A stretch of 64,000 bases of DNA from positions 94,688,704-94,752,703 of the forward strand of contig OX465582.1 in NCBI GenBank assembly GCA_950022655.1. The letters run 5' to 3'. Numbering within the stretch: the stretch's first letter is position 1; each line of letters starts with the position of its first letter. The DNA comes from Alentia gelatinosa (Eukaryota > Annelida > Polychaeta > Phyllodocida > Polynoidae). The notes beneath the pieces were generated by a model that was given only the letters and a program-made list of their open reading frames with translations, searched no databases and was not told the DNA's origin. Below are positions 10,881-22,221 of this stretch, piece by piece. Position numbers and translations under genes: made by a program.

Positions 10881-12603
10881 GCCGGGGACACACCAAGCGA
10901 GAAACGCAGCGATTTCCAGAATTGCCAACACAAAATGGCGTGTATGTGAGCTATTATTTCATATTTCACCTGATCATTGCTTCAGAGACGCTGAATTATC
11001 GGTGAGAGATATTATTATAAAATGATATCATACATACACGCAAATTGGCGATTCCGGAAATCGCTGCCGTTACTCGCTTGGTGTGTCCCTGGCTTTAGTA
11101 TAGGAAGAGAAGTGACCCTCCTGTAGATAGTTAAAGGGAAACTATGAGGTCAAAAAGGTTCAAAGAAAAATGCTGACATATGTTATGCTGGAGACACACC
11201 AAGCGAGTAACCCATGTATGTGAGATATTTTTCATAGTAATATCTCCTAATGATGATTTAGCGCCTTGGGAGCAATAATCAGGTGAAATATGAAATAAAA
11301 GCTCACTTATACGCCATTTTGTGTTGGCGATTCCGGAAATCGCCACGTCACTCGCTTGGTGTGTCTCCAGCATTATGTTCAATCCCCTTTGGTCCTTTTA
11401 ACACATCGAGATGTCCATGGATTACGAAGCTGTATGTTAGCATCCAACATTGTTGTACTTCTTTTTAGGTTTTAATTTACAGGCGAGACTTAACACCTTG
11501 GGATATGTATTTATCCTATCTTCCGGTGGCTCCAATGCTAGTTTTTCTGATGCCGGGGACACACCAAGCCTCAAAATGTCTGGCTTTAAAGCCGGAGACA
11601 CACCAAGCGAGTCAAGGTGGCGATCTCAAGAATCGCCAATACAAAATAGCATGTATGTCAGATATCATTTCATAGTAACATCTCCGACCGATAATTTAGC
11701 GTCTTTGAAACAAAAAATCAGGTGATATATAAGATAAAAGCCTTGGTACTCGCCATTTTTTGTTGGCAATTCCGGAAATCGCTTCATTTCTCGCTTGGTG
11801 TGCCCCTGGCATCAAGGTTGGAGAAGGTTTTCCTTACTTGCTGTCGATTTTAGGACAGAGAGAGAGAGTGAAGGCAACAATAAAGTGCCAAAGATCAAGT
11901 GCACGAAAGCCAGGGACACACCAAATGGCGTGTAAATGAGCTATCATTTTATACTTCACCTGATTATTGCTTCTGAGATGCTGAATTATCTGTTGGAGAT
12001 ATTACCATAACTGGAGACACACCAAGCGAGAAATGCAGCGATTTCCCGAATCGCTAACGAAAGATAGCGTGTACATGAGCTATCATTTCATATTCCTTAT
12101 TATTGCTTCCGAGATGGTAAATTATCAGTGAGAGATATCATTATGAAATGATATTTCACATACACGCTATTTGGTATCAGAGATTCCAGAGATTGCTGCC
12201 CTGATTCGCGCTTGATGTGTTCCCGGCATCAGAAATAATATCTCACATACATACCATTTATTGTTGGCAAGTCATTTTAGAGATCACCACCTTGACTCGT
12301 TTGGTATGTCCTCGGCATCAAGCTGGGGATACACCAAGCAAGAAACCCGGCGATTTCCAGAATCACCAGCAGATAATAGCATGTATTGGAAACTGGGGAT
12401 ACACCAAGTGAGAAACGGCAGCGATCTCCGGAATAGCCAAAATAAATTGGCTTGTATATGAGATATCATTTCATAGTAATCTCCCACCAATAATTTTTAG
12501 AAGCAATAGTCAGATGAAGAATGTTGTAATAGCTCATATACACACCATTTTGTGTTGGCGATTCCGGAAATCACGGCGTTTATCGCTTGCTGTGTCCCTA
12601 GCT
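10880..12603. repeat. Cluster of the 'gccggagacacaccaagcgag' MITE family
   Basis: At least six copies or part-copies lie head to tail or nested: 10880-11094, 11185-11373, 11551-11812 (a second left end at 11591), 11909-12229 (second left end at 12010), 12230-12317 and 12321-12603. Each has arms 'gacacaccaagcgag' / 'ctcgcttggtgtgtc', then 'gcgatttccggaatcgccaa', then 'aaaatggcgtgtatgtgag'. The middle is 'aataatttagcg..cttgg'. No coding capacity. Confidence 0.9.
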
Positions 12604-13255
12604 TGAGCTCTCATTTTATGATAATAACTCCCACTGATCAATAATTTCGCATATCAGGGCCCCATTGCTCCTGTTTTTGTGGTATCGCTAGCTATAATCA
12701 GATCGCAATTTTATTTTTACGATTACTTTAACGATCCGACTAAAAAGGCGTTGCTCCAGTAATATCGAATCATATCGCTATATTTCCGCGGTATCGCTAA
12801 TTTTTATGATGTGATTACAATACAACAATTCAGGGGCACATATTGAATGAGACAGGGAAAGATTAACTTAATTAATTAAATACAGATGGCACCATAGTTA
12901 AAACTGATCTGACACTTGGTGGTTTAAATCGCTATTTCCTATAGGTAAAATAACAAGGGGCATGGGTTGGTGGTGCCACAATGGATCGTTATTTGAAATA
13001 TCAGACAAGGCTGTATTTGACCTACAGCGGTACGATCTGCAGTGCTGTGAAGGTCCACGTAAAAAGTATCGCTAAAAGCCTATTTTACGTGGCGATGTGC
13101 CTATGCGATTGCGACGCGATCCGGCAAATTTCAGGAGCAACGTTTTGGCCCTCGGATCGCTATTCTGTGATCCACAGCTCTGTCGTAATCCTGGAGCAAC
13201 GGGGCCCAGAACCAATAATCAGGTGGAATATGAAATTATAGCTACAATAGTACAA
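12601..13255. mobile_element. Another copy of the cluster family, split by 12658-13206
   Basis: 'ctcccactgatcaataattt' on the left and 'aataatcaggtggaatatga' on the right are the two halves of one MITE of the preceding cluster, separated by the element at 12658-13206. Confidence 0.7.
12658..13206. mobile_element. MITE with GGCCCC termini and CAG duplication, nested
   Basis: CAG (12655-12657) GGCCCCATTGCTCC ... GGAGCAACGGGGCC CAG (13207-13209). The inside repeats the words 'gtatcgct' and 'gatcgc'. It lies inside the family of the preceding cluster, so it inserted later. Confidence 0.8.
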
Positions 13256-13900
13256 ATATAGCCACAGACAGTGGCTATTTATTCCTCCTGTTGAACATGA
13301 TTAATCATGGTTCTATATGCATAGAACCACACAAAAATTGAATAAAACTCTAAGAATGTGTACTGAACAAAACTGTAGAACTTACTCATATAATTTATTT
13401 CAAAAAGAGTCATAAACACATCAAGATAACCACATCCCCCTTTCCTATTCAACCACCCTATATAATTAGGTGGGCATTCCCCTTCAACACAAGTCACAAA
13501 GGCAGGGCAAAAGAATGGAATATTTAATTGGATCGTGTCCGTGCCCCTCCTTGACCATAATCTGTTTGCCATAGGCCACATACAGGTAGCGCTTTTTTCC
13601 CTACCCACACGCGGGTAACCTCGACATGGCGCTAAATGTGGATGTTTATTAGTTACAGGCACTGTTTCCGGTCGCTGTACTATATTGGACAATAAACGTG
13701 TACCACCAAGTGCCCATGTCTGCGTGAAATACAAACATTGGACTGCCTTGGTTTACCGGTTTCCAAGCATTTATCAGACCCTGAGCCTACAGTAGGTTTC
13801 AATATTGATCTTGGTGGCTCTTACATGTCGATGTAAACGCTAGTTTTTTTGCGGGTTATTTTAAGGTTATGACCTGTGTTCTTCCTCCTATAAGATTTCT
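13256..13900. other. No gene supported
   Basis: A 151-codon stop-free stretch on the minus strand (13279-13734) has no recognisable domain, no codon signal I trust and no splice partners. Given this much sequence, one such frame is expected by chance. Confidence 0.4.
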
Positions 13901-13904
13901 GTCC

Positions 13905-14280
13905 ACACCTACTAGACATGAGTAGCTTTGATCAACTGATTCTACAAATGGCGAAGTAGAAGGAAATCTTGTGGATAAATATAGCTTGCAGTTGGTGGAC
14001 TTTTTACCCAAAGCATATTGATTTCTAAAATTTGCAACAGGGAATTCACTTAGGATTTTAGTGCGTTTATGGAATATAAGTATAATAATCAGACATTCTG
14101 ATTTCACGAGCGTTAACCCTACAGCACACCTACCGCCAATTGTATGAATGGCGAAGTAGATGAAAATCTATGTAGATAAATATAGCTTGCATTTGGTGGA
14201 CTTTTTACCCAAGGCATATTGATTTCTAAAATTTGCAGCAGGGAATTCACTCAAGATTTGAGTGCGTTTACAGAATATAT
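13905..14280. repeat. Tandem duplication, about 190-bp unit, two copies
   Basis: 'aaatatagcttgcagttggt' with 'ggactttttacccaaa' and 'gggaattcact' at 13925-14085 is repeated at 14147-14278. The second copy is cut off by the element at 14281. Confidence 0.85.
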
Positions 14281-14511
14281 GAGCCTTGAGAATCCACTGG
14301 CCTGCCTGCCATGCTAAAGACGTACATCAATGCAACCCACAGATTTCTATAATCTCAATGATGCCACCTAGTGGGAATACTGTGTGCTAGTGGATTCTCA
14401 AGGCTCTAAGCCTAGTTCGTTAAGAATTCTCCCATAGAGCGTAGTGAGAACCTTGTACAAAATACCACTTAGAGACTGTGAGATCTTATGTGAGGGGTGC
14501 CAAGGTAGTAT
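14281..14511. mobile_element. Foldback MITE, left arm truncated
   Basis: 'gagccttgagaatccactgg' pairs with 'ctagtggattctcaaggctc' (14391-14405 onward), followed by the right terminus 'gagatcttatgtgaggggtgc'. The complete copy is at 61822-62133. The outer part of the left arm is missing. Confidence 0.8.
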
Positions 14512-14925
14512 CCTGGGACCACTGTTGTGCAATTGTTTTATAAATGATATACCTGCAGAGAATTCTACTTGTAGTCAAATCTTCTACGCAGATGACTTAG
14601 AAATTTCTATGTCTTAAGACTCACTAGAGACGTCGTTAAACAAATTACAAAGAGACATGACTAGGTCAGAAATTTGGTGCATAAGGAACAAAATGAAAAT
14701 ATACACTGGGAAAATAAAGGTTTGTCTATATGGGTAAAAAAAACTGCGCTTAATCGAAATGATGAGTCTCGGGTTATAACCGCAGATGGGGGGAATGTGC
14801 GAGTGTGTAAAGGTTTTAATTATTTAGACATACAAATCGATGATAAATTAAACTGGGGAACATGTGTGGGTACTATGGAACAAGTAAACCAACGTCTGTT
14901 TCATCTAGCGAAGATATGAGACACT
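14503..14925 (+). pseudogene. Dead LINE reverse transcriptase (core domain)
   Basis: Read on the plus strand with frameshifts and stops. QGSILGPLLCNCFINDIP matches the motif 'PQGSxLGPLLF.IyINDIP'. IFYADDLEIS carries the catalytic YADD at 14585-14596. FNYLDIQIDDKLNW then VNQRLFHLAKI fits the thumb segment of CR1/Jockey-like LINEs. It begins right at the end of the MITE and stops at the duplication from 14936. Confidence 0.85.
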
Positions 14926-14935
14926 TTAAAATGTC

Positions 14936-15325
14936 TATTGAAGTAAAACACAAATGCGGGTAGGTAAGCAGTTTCCCATAGACAGCAATAGATAAGCACT
15001 TACCTTCTTCAGATGGCATTCCCATAGAAATTAGTATAGTGACATAGTGTTTTTTTTTAGCATTTCTCATTTGTACATGTTCCCAAATATCATAATCCAG
15101 AATTATTTGAAGATAGCAATAGAACATCAGTGTCATTCAGCATCAAAGTCAAAATATTGCAGTTTCCCATAGACACCAATAGTTAAACACTTACATTTTC
15201 AGATGGCTTTCCCATAGCAGTTAGTATGGTGACATACCAATTTTTTTGCATTTTCTATTTGTTGATATATAGAACTTGTGTTATCCAGAGTTATTTGCAA
15301 AAGTCAATAGAATTTAGAAATCACC
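14936..15325. repeat. Tandem duplication (about 205-bp unit, two copies) within the LINE
   Basis: 'gtttcccatagacagcaata' with 'cagatggcattcccatag' at 14966-15140 recurs at 15163-15320 ('gtttcccatagacaccaata'). It separates the core of the reverse transcriptase from its C-terminal remains. Confidence 0.8.
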
Positions 15326-15339
15326 CAACTACCAGCGTT

Positions 15340-15770
15340 TGTCTTTAATAGTACCCTTGTTTGACTAAAGTAGTTACTTTATTAAAGGCGCTAATGCATG
15401 GTATCTGACCAAATTACAGCGACTGCACAACAGAGGGTAAGCATGCGAACTTCAAAAGGTTTCAAAAGTGTGATTTCTCTACACAGGGATTGTAATCTTC
15501 AGCTTCTGTAGAAATGCAGACGGTATCTTTTATTAGTTTATATGTACAAATACACCAAGAACTTATAAAATTTTCCAAATCTATGCACCAGAGTAAAACA
15601 TAAGAGAACAGTAAAGCTTTGTAGGCCACGGACAAGTTTTCACAGGAAAGCCTAATGTATAGAGGAATGAGCGCTTGGAATAACCTTGATCATGACACGC
15701 AGAACTGTAACATCGTCCATAGAGAGACTAAAGCAGATATTATGTGTACATGGTAACTTACAGGCAGCAC
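15340..15770 (+). pseudogene. C-terminal remains of the same LINE
   Basis: Degenerate plus-strand sequence. At 15625-15690 it reads RPRTSF.. and, after a frameshift, LMYRGMSAWNNLDHDTQN, the usual 'YRGxxxWNxL' end of LINE ORF2. Stops and frameshifts are abundant. Confidence 0.6.
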
Positions 15771-16650
15771 ATTATCTTTTTTCTTTAATTTTATTTCACT
15801 TCTGTTTGCTTTAACAGTTCTTCCATTGATTGTGGCTGTTACATCTAGATATGCCTCCTCAATGTGCTGAATACAAAGGTGAATTGATGAATTAATGAGG
15901 TTTGTTAGTATTGACTAGTAAAATAACTCAAAGGTTGCTTGTTTGCGTTTTCCTTAGCAATCTTAATTCCTTTAAAAAAAACTAATTAGTGCTCGCCTTT
16001 TGTACGTGCTGCGGTAGCTGATTCCATAACAGAATCCCCCGTTGAAAGGGGCTTTTCTCATATGAGCTACTCCTACCTTTCAACAAATCTTGGGTATATA
16101 ATGGGTACTTTGTATTACGTTCATTGTTTCACCTCATCCCCTGTATATGGTTGTACATATTCTTGTATATTGGACAACGATATGAGGCCTATCGTAGACG
16201 TTTTTCAGCTCAGTGGATGCCGGCCCTAAGACCTGGCGCCCACTCAGCTCCAACTCGTCTACTACAGGCATTACGATATAACTAAAAATGGAATACGATG
16301 TACACCCATGTTCCGGGTCTTGATTACCTACTATATCTAAAACGGTAGAATTTCGTCGAATCCGCTTGAAGTTGCTCCCGCACATAGAGACAGAGTGAAC
16401 ACGACCTATGTTTGGAGACTGAGAGCCCATGAGAGTGAGATTCTCGTGCAGTGAAAAACTCGAACCTGTTCTTCTTTTTTGTATTTCTATACTCAGACAA
16501 ACTTCTCCTCTTATGATTCATTTCACACCATGCCAAAATCAAAGTTTAGTATTGTAGTTTTCTATTTTTCTCGTGAGAAACCAATGAGATCTCAACTTTC
16601 GCTGGTAGCCCTTTCAAAACTCTGCTGATTCCCCCCACCCACCAACAGCT
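15771..16650. other. No gene seen
   Basis: AT-rich DNA. A short hairpin-like element 'ccccgttgaaaggggctttt' lies near 16037. Nothing coding is supported. Confidence 0.35.
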
Positions 16651-16651
16651 T

Positions 16652-16727
16652 GTCTTTGTGGAGCAGTCGGCAGGCCTCCGGCTTGGGATGCGGAAGTCGG
16701 GCGTTCGAACCCAGCTGTCGGTAGTAC
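16652..16727 (+). tRNA. tRNA-like fossil, possibly from tRNA-Pro
   Basis: 'gtggagcagtcggcaggcc' could be an A box, 'tccggcttgggatgcgga' an anticodon arm (TGG in the loop), and 'gcgttcgaaccc' a B box. The T stem pairs poorly. More likely a SINE head or tRNA pseudogene than a functional tRNA. Confidence 0.4.
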
Positions 16728-16790
16728 ATTTTTTCATTTTTCTATATTTTTCGTATTCGGACTCGACGAAGTCGCTAGTATTAGTATAAA

Positions 16791-17352
16791 GCTGGAGAAA
16801 CACCAAGCGAGAAATACAGCAATTTCCGCAATCGCCAACATAAAATGGCGGTGTATATATATGCTATTATTCAATATTTCACCTGATCATTGGTTCCAAG
16901 ATGCTACATTATCGGTGGGAGATTTTTACATCATGCATTGTGGTATACATAGGGAGGTTTTAAATTGTTATCGCAGTAGGTGGACGCCAGACCTGAAGCC
17001 GGAGACACACCAAGTGAGAAATACCAGCGATCTCTGAAATCGCCAACACAAAATGGCAAGTATGTGAAATATCATTTTAGAATAATATCTCCCATCAATA
17101 AGTTAGCTTCCTAGAAGCAATAATAAGGTGAACTGTGAAATAATAGCTCACATAAACGCCGCTTTAAAGCCGGAGACACACCAAGGGAGAAACACATGTG
17201 AGCTATTATATCATATTTCATCTGATTATTGCTCCCGAGGCGCTAATTATCATTAGGAGATATTACTATGAAACAATATCTAACATACATGCCATTTTGT
17301 GTTGGCGATTCCAGAGATCGCCGCCTTGACTCGCTTGGTGTGTCCCCGGTAT
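16791..17352. repeat. Second cluster of the 'gacacaccaagcgag' MITE family
   Basis: Three left ends (16791, 16996, 17168) and a right end at 17352 ('cgcttggtgtgtccccgg'). A right-end scrap of the PIF/Harbinger-type family ('gtaggtggacgccag') is wedged in at 16975-16993. Confidence 0.85.
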
Positions 17353-17360
17353 TACCCGGT

Positions 17361-17673
17361 TTAAGCCTGATGCCCATCTACCAATTCAGGGTTGAGCGAT
17401 TAGTTACCAAATCGTATAGGAGTCGGTGAACTTGTCGCAGGCAAATTATGTAACCCTTCTCTCGACCGGCGAACATTGAGAAGATGGGGTGGTGGATATT
17501 AGTCCTAAGCAAATCGTTCTACTAATCGTTGGCTCACCCTTGCCTAGCTGTCCTACATCTACCGACTACGGCCGACTCCGTTAGGATGTCTTGGGTGAGA
17601 CAAATTACCGTCCGTTTGTCGCCGACAAAGGTACATGAATGTTCCGAAATCGGTAGATGGGCATTGGGCTTTA
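17361..17673. mobile_element. MITE, GCCCAATGCCCATCTACCG family, copy 2
   Basis: Reverse orientation relative to 1436-1826 and 34364-34747, with ends TTAAGCCTGATGCCC and GGGCATTGGGCTTTA. It begins a few bases after the end of the preceding MITE cluster. Confidence 0.8.
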
Positions 17674-17992
17674 TATGGCACCCGGTCGTCCGTATATCGC
17701 GGGAGACCTGGCTCTTTTGCGCCGTGCACCTATATGGCAGTGTAATACCCAAATGGCTGCCTAGTGAGTGGATGCATACCACCAGGAGTTGGGACCTAGA
17801 TGCTGATCAATTTGTTATTATCTTGTGATTTTTTTGATTTTTTAAAATAAATTTTAATATCGACAATCACTTTCACCCACTGAAAGGTGATTTACAAAGA
17901 GATAGTCGTACGACTATAATAAGACATGATATGACATGTGATATGACATGTGATATTACATGTGATTACATTATTATTTGTCCATTATTCCC
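17674..17992. other. No gene; short ATGACATGTGAT reiterations
   Basis: 'gatatgacatgtgatatgac' at about 17928-17965 is a small tandem repeat. Nothing else is recognised. Confidence 0.4.
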
Positions 17993-18189
17993 TAAAGTGG
18001 GATTCACACGGTGGGCTTCATGTACCTCACATGACATGCTGTTCCTTTTTAGGGGTAAATGTCGCTAACGATTGCAGGTGAAAAAAAATGTCTCAGGGAA
18101 ATGGAACCCTGCAATTTAGATGAAGAGATTGTGTTCTAAGACAACCGCCCTGTGAGGTTCATGAATCCCATCGAGTGAATCCCATTTAA
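17993..18189. mobile_element. MITE, AAAGTGGGATTCACACGG family (short copy)
   Basis: Ends 'aaagtgggattcacacgg' and 'tgaatcccattta'; inside 'aatgtcgctaacgattgcag' and 'atggaaccctgcaatttaga'. Longer copies are at 24773-25799, 29428-31350 and 42915-43335. Confidence 0.8.
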
Positions 18190-18424
18190 ATCATTACATA
18201 AAATATGTATTCCGTAAATCTCGGAAAATGATGCCTATAGGCCTCACTCGGCCTTTAGGCATCACCCGGTAAAAATGAGTCAAATATTAGTCATATATGA
18301 TAGCCCATTAACGTAACGTTTTTTCTAAGTGATTTCTTATTTTGGCCTGGGACATGTATATGTTATCATCACTATCATCCCCATCAGTAGCAACTTTAAT
18401 CTTAGTATCGCATTCCATTTATTT

Positions 18425-18680
18425 TTCCTATCTAAAACCAAGATAATTATCAACTATAAAGTTTAGACAACCATGACTCGTCAGTACAATACTCTAGTTT
18501 GTTTCAACAATTTAATCTGTCAAAAAACAACACTGCTGCAATCACACCCACCGTTCACACTTTAGGTGTGAATGCTGTTTGTCTCTATATGAATACCGCT
18601 GGACTCGCGGTGTCTGTCCAAGCGGCTGCGTAACTAGAGAGTGGGCTGTTAGGCGGCGTTGAACGGCAACACCTGTATTC
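18425..18680. repeat. Dispersed repeat, inverted partner of 2395-2660
   Basis: See 2395-2660; the same segments appear here complemented and in reverse order. 18681-19078 holds nothing recognisable. Confidence 0.6.
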
Positions 18681-19078
18681 TGCTTGTGCAGAGTATGCAA
18701 GAGACCCAACGAAATATGGGACTGGTAACACCCAGCTACAAGCGACTTCGAACATTTGCTGGTTCCCCTCTTATTTGCAGTGGCAAGGATAACCAGCACA
18801 ACCTCTCTACCACTCTCCCAGCAGGATCTCTGTTAGGAGAGTGCCGCTCTCCCTCACGATATTCCCCAAATACCTTATTTCTACTTGTTTATGATAAAGG
18901 ATAATAAAAATAAATGAAGTAATGGCAACCTTTCAAAAGACAAAAGATAATTATTAGAATGTTTCTCTAAAACCAGCGTAGTACTGGCTGAAAACTTTTA
19001 CCCATGATGCACCAGAAAAATGGAGGTTTTGCGCACAGTGCACCAACAAAAAATGGAAGGCGTTAGCTGGCCTATAAT

Positions 19079-19240
19079 ATGAGCCAGGCTTCCAGGCTAA
19101 CCTCACCTCGGTCAGAACTTGACGGGGTCCTATTATGGGATGGGGATCTATTATGGGATGACGAACTATTATGGGATGTGGTTTTAGAAAATCACAGAGA
19201 GGAACACGTCTGTGTAGTTAACGACCTCTGTGAAGATACA
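19079..19240 (+). CDS. Possible exon, acidic with LLWD repeats
   Basis: A plus-strand frame (open to 19360) reads ELDGVLLWDGDLLWDDELLW, then DVVLENHREEHVCVVNDLCE and DTESNI, followed by a donor-like G|GTAGGAC at about 19240. Near-identical 18-bp DNA units ('ctattatgggatg') encode the LLWD repeats. No family is recognised and the start is not fixed. Confidence 0.25.
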
Positions 19241-20452
19241 GAATCTAATATAGGTAGGACGCTCTATCCAAAGGGTATGCCAGTAACGGATCCTGTAGCG
19301 AGATCATGCCTTTTTTACCACTTTGATGTTGATATACTTGCACTACTGTGTAATAGGTAGTTTTCATCTTAGCCTTTGATCTCTATTATTTTGATGCACT
19401 TGAAATGTATACCTAACCCCATTTCTATTTTCCCCTATGAAACAGCCAACTTAATTTTCATCATCTAATTACGTACTTTATCAAAATTATGGCATCTTCA
19501 AAACCTCTATAGGCGTTAACATACTAGGGTTGGAATAGCAGGTTGGAAAATTAAAGATGTTGTCTGTATATGTATATATATATGCATATACCTATATATT
19601 TGAAAATATGAAAAAAGCAGTATCCTAGAGGACCTCAAAATGTAAACTAGAGTCACATTACCAACATACTCGTTGATGAAAAATACCAACTACCATCTTG
19701 ATGTAATCATGAAAGTCTGAATAAACACTGCTTATGTAAAAAAAAAAAAAGATGTTACCTGAATTATGATATATTCTACATCTGCCAATGTACACCATCA
19801 TAAACATGCCTGACGAATTGCTGAATAGCTTGAAGTTGCTATATCTAGTAGAACTGTACACCAACGAGTTTACTCGTTATGTACAATGATCACCGGAATC
19901 GCCAGCAAAAAAGCATATGGCATATTGGATAGCCTATGCAATACCGAAAGCGAAAAGGGCAGCGAATTCCTGTAATCGCCGAAACAAAATGGCATGTATG
20001 TGAGCTGATATTTAATATTTCCCCTGATTATCTGTGGAAGATATTACTATTTATTATCCACCTATTACGGAGTCTCCTTAGGAAATGTATAGGGCACCTG
20101 GTATTAGCTACCGGGAGATTCGGGCATGTCAGAATCTCCTGCAGGAGATTCCGGCAAAATAGTCCTGTCCATAATTAGGTCGAATCATCATGTACTTCTA
20201 AATAAGTTTCTTGAATGTCCATTCAATTTTGATTATATAGAATCAATCATGATAATCTCATTTAACATCAGAAATTACTGTCATAACACACTTTGCTAAA
20301 ATCACAGGCTAATGGCAAACTATGTTGTTGGTGTAAGTCTACACCGAATAGCTGCCAGCTTGACAGTGCTGTGGTGTCTGGAACTAAATGTCTTGCAGAA
20401 ACATTTTAATTGCAATAGACTTGTTATTAATCATGTAGGTGGGTAATAGATA
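19241..20452. other. No gene; fragments of the 'gcgattccggaatcgcc' MITE at 19890-20000
   Basis: 'caccggaatcgccagcaaaa' and 'aaaatggcatgtatgtgagc' are interior pieces of the 10.9-12.6 kb family. The rest is AT-rich and unrecognised. Confidence 0.4.
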
Positions 20453-20583
20453 CAATAATGACTGGTTTTGTATATGAGTGACCGTAATCTCCTCGTAGTT
20501 GACAACGCTAATCGCTCGGATATTACTATGCATCAACTACTCAGAGATTACGGCCACTCATACACAAAACCAGTCATTATTGT
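20453..20583. repeat. Foldback hairpin with arms of about 55 bp
   Basis: 'aataatgactggttttgtat' and 'gaccgtaatctcctcgtagt' on the left pair with 'actactcagagattacggcc' and 'caaaaccagtcattattgtg' on the right. The tip is 'acgctaatcgctcggatatt', which carries the core motif discussed in the findings. Confidence 0.9.
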
Positions 20584-21283
20584 GTATATGACTTTCTGGT
20601 ACTGGAAGTTCTAGTCATGTGAGGTTCAGATGCCCGAAGTTTTGACGTTCTGGTACTAGAAGTTCACGTGGCATTCAGATACTGGAGGTTTCCACCAATG
20701 AAGACCACCTGCAGTCACGACCTAGATCACGATACTCCTGAATAAAAGAAAAGTATTGTACTTTTTCACATGGTAGTTTGGGATGTAATATTATTTACAA
20801 TTTTTTTTTTTTTAGTTTGGGTTGTAAACTTATACATTGTCTGGATGACTGAATTGGTGGTATATTCCTGAGTAGATAATGTTGGCGATTCCGCTGCCTA
20901 GACTGGCCGGGGTTGTCTCCGACACGAAGCCGGGAACACACCAATTTGTCTTACAAGTCTGTTGTACTCATAGTTAGCTAGCCTGGCTGAAGTTTTATTT
21001 CCATTTTCTTTTTTCATCTAGTGATTTAAGGTTTTAATATCAACGATTTCTCTTGTGTTGTGGTTTCGGGGGCTCAACAAAGTTCCAGATTTATACTCGC
21101 CCCAGGTTTTGTACGTTTTTCTCGTTTTTATCATTTATTTTCAAAACAGGGCCTGCAAACTAGCGAGTGACTCTTTCTCCTTCCACAAGGTACAGTTACT
21201 GTTTTTGATCTTCTCAATGCATTCATTAATAGGTGCAGTTCCTAACGGGCGCTGAGTTTGTCGAGGCTTGCTTGGTCATGTAA
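20584..21283. other. No gene; MITE scrap at 20878-20945
   Basis: 'gttggcgattccgctgcc' and 'gaagccgggaacacaccaat' are a damaged copy of the 'gacacaccaagcgag' family. 20600-20690 has 'ttctggtactggaagtt' three times. Confidence 0.4.
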
Positions 21284-21662
21284 GAGGGGGCGTCCACCAA
21301 CCACGACAAGGCTACGACAATGGCTTTCCGACAAGGTCCACGACAGCTCTACGATTGGAAGCCTTGTCGTAGCCTTGTCATGGTTGGTGGACCACAGTTC
21401 CCGACAAGAGGCTACGACAAGGCCACGACAGGCTGCGACATGAAGCTTGTCGGGGGCCTTCCGACAAGGTTACGACAAAATCGAATATGTTCGATTTTGG
21501 AGCCGATTTTAGAATATTTAGGTGGAGCGTGCACTTCCCGACAGGCTGCGACAAGGGCTCACGACAACTCCCCTCCTCACGACAATGCTGCGACAAGGCA
21601 CCGATTGGAACTTTCTTGTCTGCTCTTGTCGGAGCCTTGTCGTGGTTGGTGGACGCACCCTC
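21284..21662. mobile_element. MITE made of 'cgacaagg' words, TWA-flanked
   Basis: TAA GAGGGGGCGTCCACCAACC ... GGTTGGTGGACGCACCCTC TTA. Both arms and the interior are filled with variants of 'ccgacaagg/acgacaagg' (well over a dozen). Stop-free frames across it come from the repeated words, not a gene. The TAA/TTA flanks suggest PIF/Harbinger-type insertion. Confidence 0.8.
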
Positions 21663-22221
21663 TTATGCATTGGTTGGTGTGCCAGGGTTAGATCTAAAGC
21701 ACATAATTAGACATTGACATTCCTTCCCGATTCAATCGGCTTAGTGAGAGTCGGGAATGAAATATAGTTTTAAAACATCGCATGCAGACTCTTTCCGATC
21801 ACACCTCTGAAGTGATTTGAGTATTAGATGAATTGAAGAAGCATTTATTATATACCTGTGCCAGTATGTTACACAAATACCAACCTCTGCTAGGGTATTG
21901 GTATTAAATATATACCGGCACAGTATGTGGTATAAAATGACGTACCACCCTACTTTGAATACAAATTCTGATTGGCTGAAAAAAATTGCATTGATCTATT
22001 TATGAAATGCTGGCAGTGACTTGCAGCACTCCGCTAATTTATGTGTGCAAAGGATCACAGGAGTTGAAGGGAAAAAAGAGTAAAAAATGTGCTTAGAGCA
22101 TATTCTGTGCTTGACTTTCACTGTCAACAGATATCAACATATCAACAGATATACCAGCACACTTTGAATCGTGCTTGGACAGCAGATTTCCTTCTGTAAT
22201 TCATCAAATACTTGAAGGTAT
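21663..22221. other. No gene seen
   Basis: Contains an imperfect inverted repeat 'tatacctgtgccagtatgt'/'ataccggcacagtatgtgg' (21850-21930). Nothing coding is supported. Confidence 0.4.

Noticed and set aside
13279..13734. 151-residue minus-strand frame
   Set aside because: No domain, no splice partners, and a frame this long is expected about once by chance in this much DNA.
16652..16727. Functional tRNA gene
   Set aside because: Box-like motifs are present, but the T stem and acceptor stem do not pair; kept only as a tRNA-like fossil.
21320..21717. Overlapping frames of up to 123 residues on both strands
   Set aside because: They run through a MITE of reiterated 'cgacaagg' words that lacks stops; no coding signal.
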